64,000 nt of DNA. Origin: Doris montereyensis. Its lineage: Eukaryota; Mollusca; Gastropoda; Nudibranchia; Dorididae. A program made the position numbers and the translations under genes. The notes under the pieces are model-generated. The model saw nothing but the letters and a program-made list of their open reading frames with translations. It did no database searches and was not told where the DNA came from. Of this stretch, positions 62,301 to 64,000 are shown one piece after another; within the stretch, counting starts at the first letter, position 1, and every line of letters starts with the position of its first letter. The stretch lies in the NCBI GenBank assembly GCA_037039925.1, contig JAXRKP010001461.1, positions 42,501 through 106,500 of the forward strand, read 5' to 3'.

Positions 62301-63389
62301 GAATCTAATCAAAACCTAACACTCACCTGTTTTTGCAGAACTTTGCAAATGGAATAGACGCCAGCTGGAACCTAGAGGAAAAATAGAGAATAAATTTTGG
62401 ATACAAAGTTGAGGAGAAAAAGATGGATTTATAGTCTATATCCGTACACCCAGGCCAGACTCACCATCTTTACATCCTTTATCCACAGCAGGCCATTTCA
62501 TTCAAAGTCTTTCTCAATTCTCTTGGGAGCATACAGTACTGCTACCTGTTAGATGCTCTATGTTAACAGTCTGACAAAAATCTTCTCTCAAATAGCAGAG
62601 TAAATTTAGGAAAGCAGAGTGAAGTACCTTTCCAAAGAGGACAACGTCATGAAAAAACCTGGGCAAGCCAGCGTTTTGAGTCAGTGTCGATAGCCATAAT
62701 CTAAAAACTGTCAAGACTACCATGTGCACAGCGATCAATAATGACACAAAATAATATTAAAGCCTTGTAGGAACAAAGACAAGACAAATACAAAGGAAGG
62801 AACATAAAAAAATATTAGGGCATCATTAGAATTGAACCTGTGACCTCTGTGTCGACACAACTGCCTCCCATGAAAAGAAAGTGATTTTCCAACCAAGCTA
62901 ACTTACTATTGGTTGGTAGTGCGCTCTCTTTTCATGGCAGGTGGTGGGTGTCGCCACGGATGTTCAAGTTCGATTCCATTGATGCCCAAAATTTCGTTCG
63001 CCTATATCATGTCATATCCATATTCATCACTTTCGACGCCTCCCTTGCCTCACTGATTGACTTTACCATTTGCACAGCAACGCTTCCAATAAATAAATAA
63101 ACATTAAATACATATGTCTAAAAGATACTTTTATATCTAAACTTATACATGAAATCCAGACTTTCAAATCTTATAGATGCAAACTCATTTCATTCTGAAA
63201 TTATATCTACACCTGGTGAGAGGGATGTTATGACTTCATATCTCTCTTACATTTCTTGACAACTAATTGTGATATCAAAAATATGATTTTAAAAAGAGGA
63301 AAATAAGACAGAATTAACAAAAAAAAAAGCAATACCTCCTTGAGCTCACATGAAGACAGATCAAATCGAGGCTCTGGGTCTTGCTGTGC
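16472..63389 (-). CDS. LRSAM1: LRSAM1-like E3 ubiquitin ligase gene (18 exons seen, 5' end outside window)
   Basis: The spliced exons give, in order, leucine-rich repeats (exons A-F), a linker (G-H), a long charged coiled coil (I-O), a SAM domain (P), a PTAP motif followed by the first RING cysteines (Q) and the rest of the RING (R). Known of the family: LRSAM1 (Tal) is a cytosolic RING E3 ligase that ubiquitinates TSG101, acts in endosomal sorting and targets intracellular bacteria. The order of domains, the RING core CGHVCCC and stretches such as KALPDDFGQL, AAFEAL and EQRIALS match what I know of vertebrate LRSAM1. About 1.9 kb of coding sequence is visible. The first coding exon and at least two internal exons were not found. 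Exons C, D, F, N, O, P and Q contain frame-breaking indels, described at each exon; the other eleven join in phase where both neighbours are known. I favour a functional gene with consensus errors over a pseudogene. Confidence 0.9.
16607..17963 (-). other. LRSAM1 intron Q-R, mostly a 47 bp array
   Basis: The intron divides the RING between its first Cys pair and the rest. 16607-17080 and 17770-17963 are unique with nothing recognised; the middle is the 47 bp array listed separately. Confidence 0.7.
17088..17775. repeat. ~47 bp tandem array
   Basis: About 14 ragged copies of CTTTACAAGGTAATTACAGA and CTTACAGATAACACTCATAT followed by TTAC. Many units are shortened. Confidence 0.9.
17964..18114 (-). 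CDS. LRSAM1: LRSAM1 exon Q: PTAP motif and first RING cysteines, contains a frame break
   Basis: 151 nt between acceptor TTTCACAG and donor CAG|GTACTG. It starts in phase with exon P and reads EPSIPLAEALPTAPPAEAQP; P-T-A-P lies at 18073-18084. After a shift near 18027-18045 it reads IERQSSITARGINSECAVCM and DKQ, giving the first Cys pair of the RING (C-A-V-C). In vertebrate LRSAM1 the PTAP/PSAP motifs bind the UEV domain of TSG101. Only one such motif is visible here. The exon has one base too many or two too few. Confidence 0.85.
18115..19460 (-). other. Part of LRSAM1 intron P-Q without recognised content
   Basis: AT-rich with a G-run at 18345-18365. Short open frames here lack conserved features. 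Confidence 0.4.
19469..19691. mobile_element. Candidate MITE with ~22 bp terminal inverted repeats
   Basis: The left end GTTTTCAATTGAAAGGGCGT and the inverse of the right end GTTTTCAAATCAAAGGGCGT differ at only two positions. The 223 bp between have no coding capacity. A third half-repeat, GTTTTCAAATGAAAGGCGT, follows at 19714, so two elements may abut. No clear target duplication was seen. Confidence 0.45.
19797..20082. repeat. (TC)n low-complexity tract
   Basis: TCTC with scattered TGTC, TATC and CCC interruptions. Open frames over it are artefacts. Confidence 0.9.
20560..20880 (-). mobile_element. SINE family D copy
   Basis: Colinear with 62440-62740: AGGCCATTTCATTCAAAGT-like block, CCTTCTCAACTCC, AAAGTACCTTTCC, AACATTG and GGGTTTGAACCAGTGTCGCT, the last being an inverse B box. 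The tRNA-like end lies at the high coordinate, so the element is on the minus strand. Confidence 0.6.
21035..21269 (-). CDS. LRSAM1: LRSAM1 exon P: SAM domain, contains a frame break
   Basis: 235 nt between acceptor TTCACAG and donor CGG|GTATGT. The first part reads ESQLEKSVKEILDASGAGDY, IPVFARHRITIETMQTL and TDKDLSQMGVHELGL; the second reads DEILKNIDSMSGG and ends PAPEKMKELLR. Together they form a sterile alpha motif domain with the typical five-helix spacing, like the vertebrate one (YLPIFAHHR, GVSEAGL, EIL). The frame changes near 21108-21117 at CTGCGACG, consistent with loss of 2 nt inside an Arg codon. SAM domains mediate protein-protein contacts. Confidence 0.9.
21369..21640 (+). mobile_element. 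tRNA-derived SINE family C with conserved central domain
   Basis: The head has TGGCTAAGTCGGTAGG (A-box-like) and a perfect B box GGTTCGAATCC. A body with TTCCTTAGGAAAAACATT, AACACACATTTCCCC and CTTGGGAGTAAAAACCT follows. The same arrangement occurs inverted at 26318-26590. It resembles the tRNA-head plus central-domain SINEs of molluscs and other metazoans. Confidence 0.7.
21740..21830 (+). mobile_element. 3' end fragment of a CR1/Jockey-type LINE
   Basis: Translates as HSFYPGTVRLWNKLPTHIK before a stop, the typical C-terminus of reverse-transcriptase ORFs in the Jockey/CR1 group. Nothing upstream belongs to it. Confidence 0.6.
21831..23159 (-). other. Part of LRSAM1 intron O-P without recognised gene
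   Basis: Contains a G15-like homopolymer at 22086-22102 and T-rich stretches. The missing exon between O and P was searched for here without success. The open frame at 22964-23152 looks like part of an unknown repeat. Confidence 0.4.
23160..25172. repeat. 41 bp tandem array, open in three frames
   Basis: About 48 copies of TATCCATTCCACTTCTATCC followed by ACCTTGGGCAATCACTCTCTC, with subfamilies (ACTTC or ACTGC, CCAAC or CCACC) in blocks. Because 41 is not a multiple of three and the unit has no stop in any plus frame, open frames of 640, 593 and 580 codons result. They are not genes. Confidence 0.95.
25440..25640. repeat. ~61 bp tandem repeat, 3 copies
   Basis: Three copies of CGTTTGATCTTGTCGCTGGC, CCAGAAAAA and GACTTGATGAATTTACTTCT; the A-run varies from 5 to 12. 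Confidence 0.9.
26247..26312 (-). mobile_element. SINE tail (family B)
   Basis: TTTACCCAGCCCACCATCAT then GGTGATCTCAGGGTGAGTTA. The same tail occurs near 2160, 29490, 33350, 36330 and 51790. Confidence 0.5.
26318..26590 (-). mobile_element. tRNA-derived SINE family C, inverted copy
   Basis: Read on the minus strand: CAGTGGCTGAGTGGTTAGAT (A box), TGGGTTCAAATCC (B box), then CCTTGGGAAAGACACTTAAC, CCCACTCGACCCAGGTG, CTTGGGAGTAAAAACCTG and a 3' end GGCCTTGAAGGAG. It is the best-preserved copy of the family here. Confidence 0.75.
26744..26860. repeat. 60 bp direct duplication
   Basis: AAAAATCATTTCGGGTATCT through GGTAGAATGGGAACTG occurs twice, back to back, almost without change. Confidence 0.9.
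26910..27004 (-). CDS. LRSAM1: LRSAM1 exon O: end of coiled coil, contains a frame break
   Basis: 95 nt from acceptor CCACCAG to donor CTG|GTAAGA. It begins NIVCEQRIALS and continues after a shift near 26969-26975 as FLSQLLDEKGKRKQELKKRL. Adding one base at TCAGC makes 32 whole codons that match the vertebrate EQRWALSSLLQQLLKEK pattern. The acceptor lies only about 30 bp from a long (CATA)n run. Confidence 0.8.
27034..27130. repeat. (CATA)n microsatellite
   Basis: About 24 uninterrupted CATA units. It starts 30 bp upstream of the exon O acceptor on the gene strand. Confidence 0.95.
27390..29480. repeat. 47 bp tandem array, very ragged
   Basis: About 45 copies of CAGTCACTGCAACATTAAGT, CAACCGTAGTGGAGGTAACA and AAGACTT. 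A large share of units are truncated or fused, and fragments of the exon O flank are embedded near 27490-27560. Confidence 0.9.
29485..30219 (-). other. Intron N-O next to the array: SINE pieces
   Basis: 29485-29590 carries the SINE family B tail (AGGGTGAATTAAACATAAGA, ACAGCAAGATGGAAGA) and CCAGCATCACCCACC. 29730-30060 is a strongly degraded SINE of the family at 20560. No exon seen. Confidence 0.4.
30220..30375 (-). CDS. LRSAM1: LRSAM1 exon N: coiled coil, contains a frame break
   Basis: About 156 nt from acceptor TTCATTCAG. The first part reads EELQKAAFEALIVS, the second DNAHSRIRSQITIIEAELAQ then LTRVEIEQRGKRLENEFE. The frame changes near 30330-30337 at TCCCGAC; vertebrate spacing implies one missing residue, meaning loss of 2 nt. 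The donor is also imperfect: the sequence reads GAGTATTG, and phase with exon O requires GAG|GTATTG, as if one G were missing. Family identity rests on AAFEAL and the RSQ-I-IE-EL-QLT pattern. Confidence 0.85.
30481..30668. repeat. 62 bp tandem repeat, 3 copies
   Basis: Three near-identical copies of TGTAAACAATATGCATCAAG, ACTGATTATCCCCTAACAAA and TACACAATCAGTGTCAAACT. A further fragment, CCCCTTACAAATACACAATC, lies at 32482, on the far side of the next array. Confidence 0.9.
30716..32033. repeat. 49 bp satellite grown from a SINE 3' end
   Basis: About 26 copies of CACATCTACAACTGAGGTGA, TTTCAGGGTTTTTAGTAGGA and TTTCTAACT. The unit matches the 3' part of SINE family E (compare 46372-46420: CACATCCACAACTAAAGTGG, GGGTTTTTGGTAGGATTT). 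The rest of the same SINE follows without a gap from 32034. Copies are 95% or more alike. Confidence 0.9.
32034..32230 (-). mobile_element. SINE family E, body
   Basis: Landmarks are TGTCCAGACGGCCCGGTAAA, CAGAGCGTTGTGATCTGCAT, GATCCACCTATCTGGACCAG and GGGTTTTACTC, in the same order as at 46420-46580. The tRNA-like end is lost. Its 3' portion has become the preceding array. Confidence 0.7.
32519..32610. repeat. (GGAAT)n / (AAATG)n microsatellite
   Basis: GGAAT units grading into AAATGAAATA and AAATGG units, about ten bases inside the intron from the exon M donor. Confidence 0.9.
32621..32708 (-). CDS. LRSAM1: LRSAM1 exon M: coiled coil, GC donor
   Basis: 88 nt from acceptor CTTCCACAG, reading ETLDEGEVESLIYFKEREHR then GMVDKLAKE. 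The donor is GAG|GCAAGT, a classic GC-AG intron start; the following exon N begins in phase 0 at GAAGAATTA, which supports it. No lesion. A 35 bp tandem array (32764-33058) ends about 55 bp upstream of the acceptor. Confidence 0.85.
32764..33058. repeat. 35 bp tandem array
   Basis: About eight near-identical copies of TCAGTTTGTTTGTTGTTTCC and TGGAAGAATACCCTG. Open frames over it are artefacts. Confidence 0.95.
33323..33435 (-). mobile_element. SINE family B copy (inverted partner at 36284-36373)
   Basis: GATCTCAGGGTGAATCAAGA, GGAAACAGCAAGATGG and ACCACATGTAAAAGAG. About 93 bp are nearly identical, in opposite orientation, to 36284-36373. Confidence 0.6.
33476..33575 (-). CDS. LRSAM1: LRSAM1 exon L: coiled coil
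   Basis: 100 nt from acceptor CCACCAG to donor CA|GTGAGT. It reads DAMKVMLSEFASIEEARQEV then VVDKDETMRDALEQ and joins K and M in phase. A longer open frame covers the same place in another frame (33200-33766) but ignores both splice sites and is not the gene. Confidence 0.85.
33770..34960 (-). other. Part of LRSAM1 intron K-L without recognised gene
   Basis: A 109-codon open frame (33779-34108, minus) has no family I know. A motif CGTACTAGCGTAAG recurs near 34043, 34212 and 34297. Nothing else is supported. Confidence 0.4.
34965..35512. repeat. 20 bp tandem array
   Basis: About 27 copies of CTGTGTCAATGGGTGTATGT or ATGCC variants. Three overlapping Cys/Val-rich open frames are artefacts. Confidence 0.95.
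35706..35776 (-). CDS. LRSAM1: LRSAM1 exon K: coiled coil
   Basis: 71 nt from acceptor ATCCACAG to donor G|GTGAGC. It reads MREDDLFAVRWEELQNVRKQ then EVL and joins both neighbours in phase (Arg codon split with exon J, Asp codon split with exon L). No lesion. Confidence 0.85.
36284..36373 (+). mobile_element. SINE family B copy
   Basis: Carries CTCTTTTACATGTGGTCTTC, CATCTTGCTGTTTCCTCTTG and ATTCACCCTGAGATCACCAC. It is the inverted partner of 33323-33413, with about five differences. Confidence 0.6.
36374..37064 (-). other. Intron J-K: degraded SINE remnants
   Basis: ATCTCAATTTCTGTAGCATC, GGTACTCATTCGCGCCTGGG and AGGATTTGAACAAAAGACC recall the SINEs at 26318 and 20560 but are strongly decayed. 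TTTGATTTTACCCA near 36530 is a SINE tail. Confidence 0.35.
37065..37640 (-). repeat. Unclassified dispersed repeat, copy 3
   Basis: Inverted relative to copies 1 and 2: GTACTCATTTTAAT, CACCTGTTAT, CGGAGCAGTTGAAATAGGGT, GTTCAAAGTATTA and the A/T-rich middle occur in the same (inverted) order. A piece of the other end of the repeat (AAATCCAAGATGGC, TATGGCAACC) lies at 39370-39405. Confidence 0.65.
37795..38060 (-). mobile_element. SINE family E copy (degraded)
   Basis: AGAGCATTGTGATCTATGAG, CCTCCTTTTATGGTCTGTC, GGGACTAAGTGCCGATTGCC, CCTGAACCGGGGGCGTGGGT and AACCCACGACCTTTTGGTTG: the family E landmarks including the inverse B box. Confidence 0.6.
38158..38254 (-). CDS. LRSAM1: LRSAM1 exon J: coiled coil
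   Basis: 97 nt between acceptor GTGTAG and donor AG|GTAAGC, entering in phase 1 and leaving in phase 2. It reads EKGVANLLAELLDYNTKAKE then TEILLEELDRE. It aligns with the vertebrate stretch around [20 protein letters not shown]. No lesion. Confidence 0.85.
38345..38520 (-). mobile_element. SINE family C, 3' part
   Basis: TTCCTTCAAGGCCATTAAGG, GGAACAGGTGATAATAATGA, GGACATGATGCTAGTCTC and CTTTTACTCCGAAGCTA match the 3' half of 26318-26590. Confidence 0.65.
38521..39469 (-). other. Part of LRSAM1 intron I-J without recognised gene
   Basis: AT-rich. The only recognisable item is the terminal piece of the unclassified repeat at 39370-39405. Confidence 0.35.
39470..41340. repeat. ~70 bp tandem array, very ragged
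   Basis: About 25 copies of GCACTCATCAGATCTGACAG, GTGAACAGCGCTTGATGAGT and TGGCATCAAACCTGGATGTA with AGGCATGGAA. Full 70 bp units are a minority; most have internal deletions. Confidence 0.9.
41341..42296 (-). other. Part of LRSAM1 intron I-J
   Basis: 42135-42205 resembles the body of the SINE at 7752 (TTGTTCCTACAGGGCTTAAA). The rest has no recognised content. Confidence 0.4.
42297..42364 (-). CDS. LRSAM1: LRSAM1 exon I: coiled coil
   Basis: About 68 nt ending at donor C|GTAAGT and reading DLDDLSNKKESERKEFLSYL then LD, joining exon J in phase. The acceptor is probably TTTCCAG at 42365-42371, though an AG two bases further in is possible. The composition (Lys/Glu-rich, heptad-like) fits the LRSAM1 coiled coil. 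A 40 bp tandem array starts about 30 bp upstream of this acceptor. Confidence 0.7.
42393..43005. repeat. 40 bp tandem array beside exon I
   Basis: About 15 copies of GTGATGGAAAGGCCCTTGAA and TTAAATGAAAGCAATAGCTA. The first unit begins about 30 bp upstream of the exon I acceptor. Confidence 0.9.
43010..44250. repeat. 28 bp tandem array
   Basis: About 40 copies of CATTCCCAATGATGTCAAAG with TTCTAAAA. Units degrade at both ends. Confidence 0.9.
44370..45212. repeat. 23 bp tandem array
   Basis: About 30 copies of AAGTCTGAATGATAGAGAAG plus CAT, regular from 44725. The three Leu/Tyr-rich open frames on the minus strand are artefacts. Confidence 0.9.
45268..45862. repeat. 26-30 bp tandem array
   Basis: About 20 copies of GACTAGAGGTACAGTTGTGA plus GTGCTG, with a second type carrying AGAAAAAGGG. 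Confidence 0.9.
45880..46055. repeat. ~48 bp tandem repeat, 3-4 copies
   Basis: GAATGAGAATCAAGAGAAAA with ACTGAATTTAAGTGAAAA and AATTTAAATTT, three to four times. Confidence 0.85.
46335..46680 (-). mobile_element. SINE family E, full copy inserted in the LINE
   Basis: Flanked by a perfect 7 bp target duplication CCCAGAC (46328-46334 and 46681-46687). On the minus strand it starts with a tRNA-like part (GGTGTCGGCCTCTCAACC, B box GGGTTCGAGCCC), continues through CCACCTACCTGGACC-type landmarks in inverse order and ends in a (CAAAT)n tail, seen as GATTTGATTTG at 46335-46371. Confidence 0.85.
46855..48608 (+). repeat. 51 bp array grown in frame from the LINE reverse transcriptase
   Basis: The unit translates as LEHLIFSTLINHFEQQQ, 17 codons, and a shortened ~31 bp form (AGCTTATAAACCATTTTGAA, CAACAACAACT) is interspersed. 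The regular part 47774-48199 is open for 141 codons. The block immediately before is NYHPVSLTSI and immediately after AQHRFRTKRSC, exactly where family members have a single copy of this helix. About 40 units in total. Confidence 0.9.
49770..50680 (-). other. Part of LRSAM1 intron H-I without recognised gene
   Basis: Has an 18 bp repeat, three copies, at 50316-50370 (AAAATAACCCAAACAAAC). The purine-rich minus strand at 50100-50220 could encode charged residues but shows no LRSAM1 pattern. Confidence 0.4.
50681..50808 (-). CDS. LRSAM1: LRSAM1 exon H: linker before the coiled coil
   Basis: 128 nt from acceptor CTCACAG to donor ACG|GTAGGG, joining exon G in phase and ending in phase 0. It includes ADIEYEHPSKYWLKMEAS and NLNLSQIEANM. 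The EYxxPSxYxL part matches the region behind the LRRs in vertebrates; the remainder is less conserved. No lesion. Exon I needs a different entry phase, so at least one exon between H and I has not been found. Confidence 0.8.
50810..51690 (-). other. LRSAM1 intron G-H
   Basis: A short (TC)n at 51038-51056 and otherwise unremarkable sequence. Confidence 0.4.
51692..51739 (-). CDS. LRSAM1: LRSAM1 exon G: post-LRR segment
   Basis: 48 nt, phase 1 to phase 1, from a long T-rich acceptor TTTCAG to donor C|GTAAGT. It reads ETCKKGTPAIMMYLCG, the counterpart of the vertebrate GTxAIxxFLC segment that directly follows the LRRs. No lesion. Confidence 0.85.
51785..51892 (-). mobile_element. SINE family B with tRNA-like head
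   Basis: Minus strand: CCAAGGTAATTACTACCCGG, AGGTCACGAGTTTAATCCCC (B box) then CCATCTTGCTGTTCCCTCTC and the tail ending GATCACCTCAAATGG. It abuts the next SINE head to head. Confidence 0.6.
51893..52100 (+). mobile_element. tRNA-derived SINE (family of 7752)
   Basis: GGTTGGTTGCACGCTC, TTTCATGGCGAGGTGATGGC, GGAGGTCGCGGGTTCAATCC (B box) and then the body TTCCTTGTATTTGTTGC, GTTCCTATGGGGCC. It ends just short of the exon F donor. Confidence 0.7.
52112..52278 (-). CDS. LRSAM1: LRSAM1 exon F: two LRRs, contains a frame break
   Basis: 167 nt from acceptor CCTCAG to donor G|GTGAGT. The first part joined to exon E reads NRFRLVPEPV; the second reads LKCLRTLDVSENEIDSLP and then ALETLVLDADKIHFPTS. The parts are offset by two surplus bases near 52239-52247; removing them restores exact LRR spacing (VPEPVPTLKCLRTL). 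The last LRR and the exit phase agree with exon G. Confidence 0.85.
52310..52560 (-). mobile_element. SINE family E copy
   Basis: TTTGATTTTACCCACATCCA, GGTGATCTCTGGGTTTTGGT, GACTGCCCTGTACACAGCCA, ACCTACCTGGACTAAG and AACCTTTCGGG. It lies in intron E-F, 30 bp upstream of exon F. Confidence 0.7.
52561..53062 (-). other. LRSAM1 intron E-F, remainder
   Basis: AT-rich; nothing recognised. Confidence 0.35.
53063..53147 (-). CDS. LRSAM1: LRSAM1 exon E: LRR
   Basis: 85 nt with no lesion, from acceptor TTTACAG to donor A|GTAAGT. It reads ILDLSGNKLKALPSSLAQC followed by QYLQTLKLG, a textbook LRR. It ends in phase 1 and joins exon F to form KNRF, which keeps the repeat register. Confidence 0.9.
53263..53412. 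repeat. (ATA)n microsatellite
   Basis: Long run of AAT/ATA triplets with occasional ATGAT interruptions; shorter relatives at 53700-53870 together with (AGA)n at 53762. Confidence 0.9.
53413..54030 (-). other. Part of LRSAM1 intron D-E without recognised gene
   Basis: Scattered AAT and AAG microsatellites; no exon. Confidence 0.35.
54035..56745. repeat. 43-46 bp tandem array
   Basis: About 62 copies of ACTACAAGCCTGACATCCAT, TGCCTTGCCACCAAAAGAGT and TAC or GTAC. Length variants come from the GTGTAC versus TTAC joint. The largest array in the window; open frames across it are artefacts. Confidence 0.95.
56925..57060 (+). mobile_element. SINE body fragment (family of 7752)
   Basis: TTCCTTTGTATTTGTCTCGT, CTTTGTCCCTACACGGCTTC and GTCCTCATTGGTCACTTTCA match the body of the SINE at 7752 and 62905. 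The tRNA head is missing. It lies 100 bp from exon D. Confidence 0.55.
57161..57236 (-). CDS. LRSAM1: LRSAM1 exon D: LRR, contains a frame break
   Basis: 76 nt between acceptor GTCCAG and donor CAG|GTAGGT. It opens in phase 0 with VIDL and ends SNNELKALPDDFGQLHKLQ, one complete 23-residue leucine-rich repeat. The two parts are out of frame because seven extra bases (about 57218-57224) sit between them; the LRR needs 69 nt. The end is in phase 0 with exon E. Confidence 0.85.
57415..58110 (-). mobile_element. Two SINE family E copies in tandem
   Basis: The first tail starts TTTGATTCAATTTTTACCCA at 57420, a second TTTGATTTTACCCACATCCA at 57657. The second runs through CACAGAGTGTTGTGATCTAC, CCACCTACCTGGACCAGGAG and the inverse B box GGTTTGAATCC to GCCTCTCTACC at about 58100, 25 bp from the exon C donor. 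Its middle (57770-57940) is expanded with TATTTATCGGG repeats. Confidence 0.65.
58133..58208 (-). CDS. LRSAM1: LRSAM1 exon C: first LRR, contains a frame break
   Basis: 76 nt from acceptor ATCTAG... (ending CTAG) to donor CGG|GTAAGT. It begins in phase 0 with ILLLQDNWLSGL, then near 58168-58174 the frame changes to GGGGEMADLEMLR. The equivalent vertebrate segment is two nucleotides longer, so the simplest reading is loss of 2 nt (a Ser/Arg codon is then restored and the exon becomes 78 nt). Both halves are clearly LRSAM1. A degraded second copy of this exon and its donor lies at 59325-59395. Confidence 0.8.
58330..59470. repeat. Degraded, compressed second copy of 56755-58390
   Basis: From about 58705 the text repeats landmarks of 56755-58390 in the same order but with most of the intervening sequence missing: GGCTCCTTGACA, ACCCAGATCTTCATTATTCT, CCAAAGTCATCAGGTAAG, GATTAAGCAAAAATGAGGAC, CTCCGATTGGA, CAACTTGTTGGGGTTTGAAT, CTTACCCGTAGCATTT and CGAAAATTTT. 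Units of the neighbouring 18 bp array fill gaps from 59297. 58330-58700 itself is unique intron. Confidence 0.75.
59297..61135. repeat. 18 bp tandem array
   Basis: About 90 copies of GATAGTAGTGATGGTACT and one-base variants, with scattered fragments of flank. Six-codon periodicity produces open frames (DSSDGT, VVMVLI and similar) on both strands; none is a gene. Confidence 0.95.
61136..61865 (-). other. Intron B-C: flank present twice, once mixed with array units
   Basis: 61131-61440 and 61500-61760 share GATGCTGGAG, GGATCAGTACAGATCT, CCCCTATAACTGGT, AAGAGTAGAGTCCTGATTTT and CTACCCAGTTCAC in the same order. The first version is interspersed with 18 bp array units. Confidence 0.6.
61985..62035. 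repeat. 9 bp tandem repeat
   Basis: About six copies of AAGGGTTCA-type units. Confidence 0.85.
62141..62352. repeat. 106 bp tandem duplication including half of LRSAM1 exon B
   Basis: Copy 1 is 62141-62246 and copy 2 is 62247-62352, almost identical. Each carries 26 nt of exon B coding sequence and its CAG|GTGAGT donor; only copy 2 joins the complete exon. Confidence 0.9.
62327..62371 (-). CDS. LRSAM1: LRSAM1 exon B: start of the first LRR
   Basis: 45 nt in phase 0 at both ends, reading VPAGVYSICKVLQKQ, between an acceptor CTCTAG and a donor CAG|GTGAGT. It matches the vertebrate stretch ending CKVLQKK. Its last 26 nt together with the donor are repeated 106 bp further downstream in the intron (62221-62246), so a second, half-exon copy exists without an acceptor. 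Confidence 0.85.
62440..62745 (-). mobile_element. SINE family D copy
   Basis: GGCCATTTCATTCAAAGTCT, TTCTCAATTCTCTTGGGAGC, AAGTACCTTTCCAAAGAGGA, CAACGTCATGAAAAAACCTG, TTTTGAGTCAGTGTCGATAG, matching 20560-20880. Confidence 0.65.
62755..63080. mobile_element. Two SINEs of one family, head to head
   Basis: 62755-62895 is an inverted copy (CCTTGTAGGAACAAAGACAA, ACAAATACAAAGGAAGGA, TTGAACCTGTGACCTCTG, CCCATGAAAAGAAAG) and 62905-63080 a forward copy (GGTTGGTAGTGCGCTCTC, TTTTCATGGCAGG, AAGTTCGATTCC). The tRNA-like heads face each other. Confidence 0.65.
63336..63389 (-). CDS. LRSAM1: LRSAM1 exon A: N-terminal segment before the LRRs
   Basis: 54 nt, in phase 0 at both ends, reading AQQDPEPRFDLSSCELKE. 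It is bounded by an acceptor ending CTGTAG and a donor GAG|GTATTG. It corresponds to the segment ending CELSE that precedes the first LRR in vertebrate LRSAM1. The initiator exon, which in vertebrates carries the short basic N-terminus, must lie to the right of this window; nothing suitable was seen between 63390 and 64000. Confidence 0.8.
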
Positions 63390-63513
63390 CTACAGAGTTT
63401 GAAAACAAATGTAATGAAGAATAAAAATCAACATCCTCATAAGAATAAACACATCTTTTATTAGAACACATTGGATCTAAGAATGCTTTCTGACTTGACA
63501 GAATTGTTTCTCT

Positions 63514-63759
63514 TTAACCCCTTTCCTACGATGTGCCCTTTAATTCTAGGAACTAGTTTTGTGTAAATCACGGGTTCGGGCCAGTCAGTTTTGTGCATGC
63601 TATATGACATGCATCCGTAGAATTTACAGGCTTATGACAAGACAGTCTAAGGGACATAACTGCACACAAACACTTGCATATGGTTTGAATGATATCCTTC
63701 AGAAGGTAAACCATCAATTTCTCCCCAGCACTGCTATGGTTTGAGCAGTGAAGGGTTAA
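63514..63759. mobile_element. Candidate piggyBac-type MITE
   Basis: 246 bp bounded by TTAA on both sides. The ends start CCCCTTTCCTACGATG and, inverted, CCCTTCACTGCTCAAACC; similarity is limited to the first few bases. TTAA target sites and CCCTTT ends are typical of piggyBac derivatives. The case is weak. Confidence 0.35.
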
Positions 63760-64000
63760 TTTCACTAGATGCAAGAACACACATCAGTTATAAATAAGAA
63801 TGCTTAGCTGCCAATGCAGTGAAAGGTTTGTATGTGACTTTGTAATTTGTGAGAGTTATGAATTAAGTCCATGTAGGAGTTAGAAATTTAATGTGAAAAA
63901 ACTACATTTAGAGAAAAATGCAAATAAAGAAATCAAAAGAAAATATCACAAAACAAGATGCTTCAGACATCTAGTCCCATCGGAGATGGACGATAAAAAG
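63760..64000. other. Right edge of window, no exon seen
   Basis: AT-rich. The first coding exon of LRSAM1 is not here. Confidence 0.4.

Noticed and set aside
1..64000. CRISPR array
   Set aside because: Repeats are directly adjacent tandem units without unique spacers, in a eukaryotic intron setting, with no cas genes.

Overview
The window reads as nuclear DNA of an AT-rich invertebrate animal, most likely a mollusc or another lophotrochozoan. That organism call is an inference from the intron-rich gene, the many tRNA-derived SINEs, the CR1/Jockey-type LINE remains and the extreme load of tandem repeats. There are no bacterial operons, no rRNA and no functional tRNA genes. Most long open frames are artefacts of stop-free tandem repeats.

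One real gene is recognisable, on the minus strand across about 47 kb (63389 down to 16472): an orthologue of LRSAM1, an E3 ubiquitin ligase with leucine-rich repeats, a coiled coil, a SAM domain and a C-terminal RING finger. I place 18 exons (A to R, 5' to 3' of the gene). The initiator exon lies beyond the right edge. At least one exon between H and I and one between O and P were not found. Splice sites are canonical apart from one GC-AG intron. Seven exons carry small insertions or deletions that break the frame, yet I saw no substitution-type stop in the correct frames and no destroyed splice site in the exons found. This looks more like consensus indel error than a decayed pseudogene.

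Layout: 1-16.4 kb is the gene's 3' flank, with tandem arrays, two copies of an unclassified dispersed repeat and SINE pieces. 16.5-21.3 kb holds the RING and SAM exons, a MITE and microsatellites. 21.3-42.4 kb holds the coiled-coil exons separated by large arrays (41, 47, 49, 35, 20 and 70 bp units). 42.4-50.7 kb is one intron filled by five arrays and a dead LINE that contains a nested SINE and a 51 bp array grown from its own reverse transcriptase. 50.7-63.4 kb holds the leucine-rich-repeat exons among SINEs and 43 bp and 18 bp arrays.

Two patterns stand out. First, two arrays have clearly grown from inside transposable elements. Second, at several array edges the same unique sequence occurs twice in order, in degraded form and interleaved with array units. 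That could be real template switching but is more likely a long-read assembly artefact. I found no convincing new multi-gene biological system.
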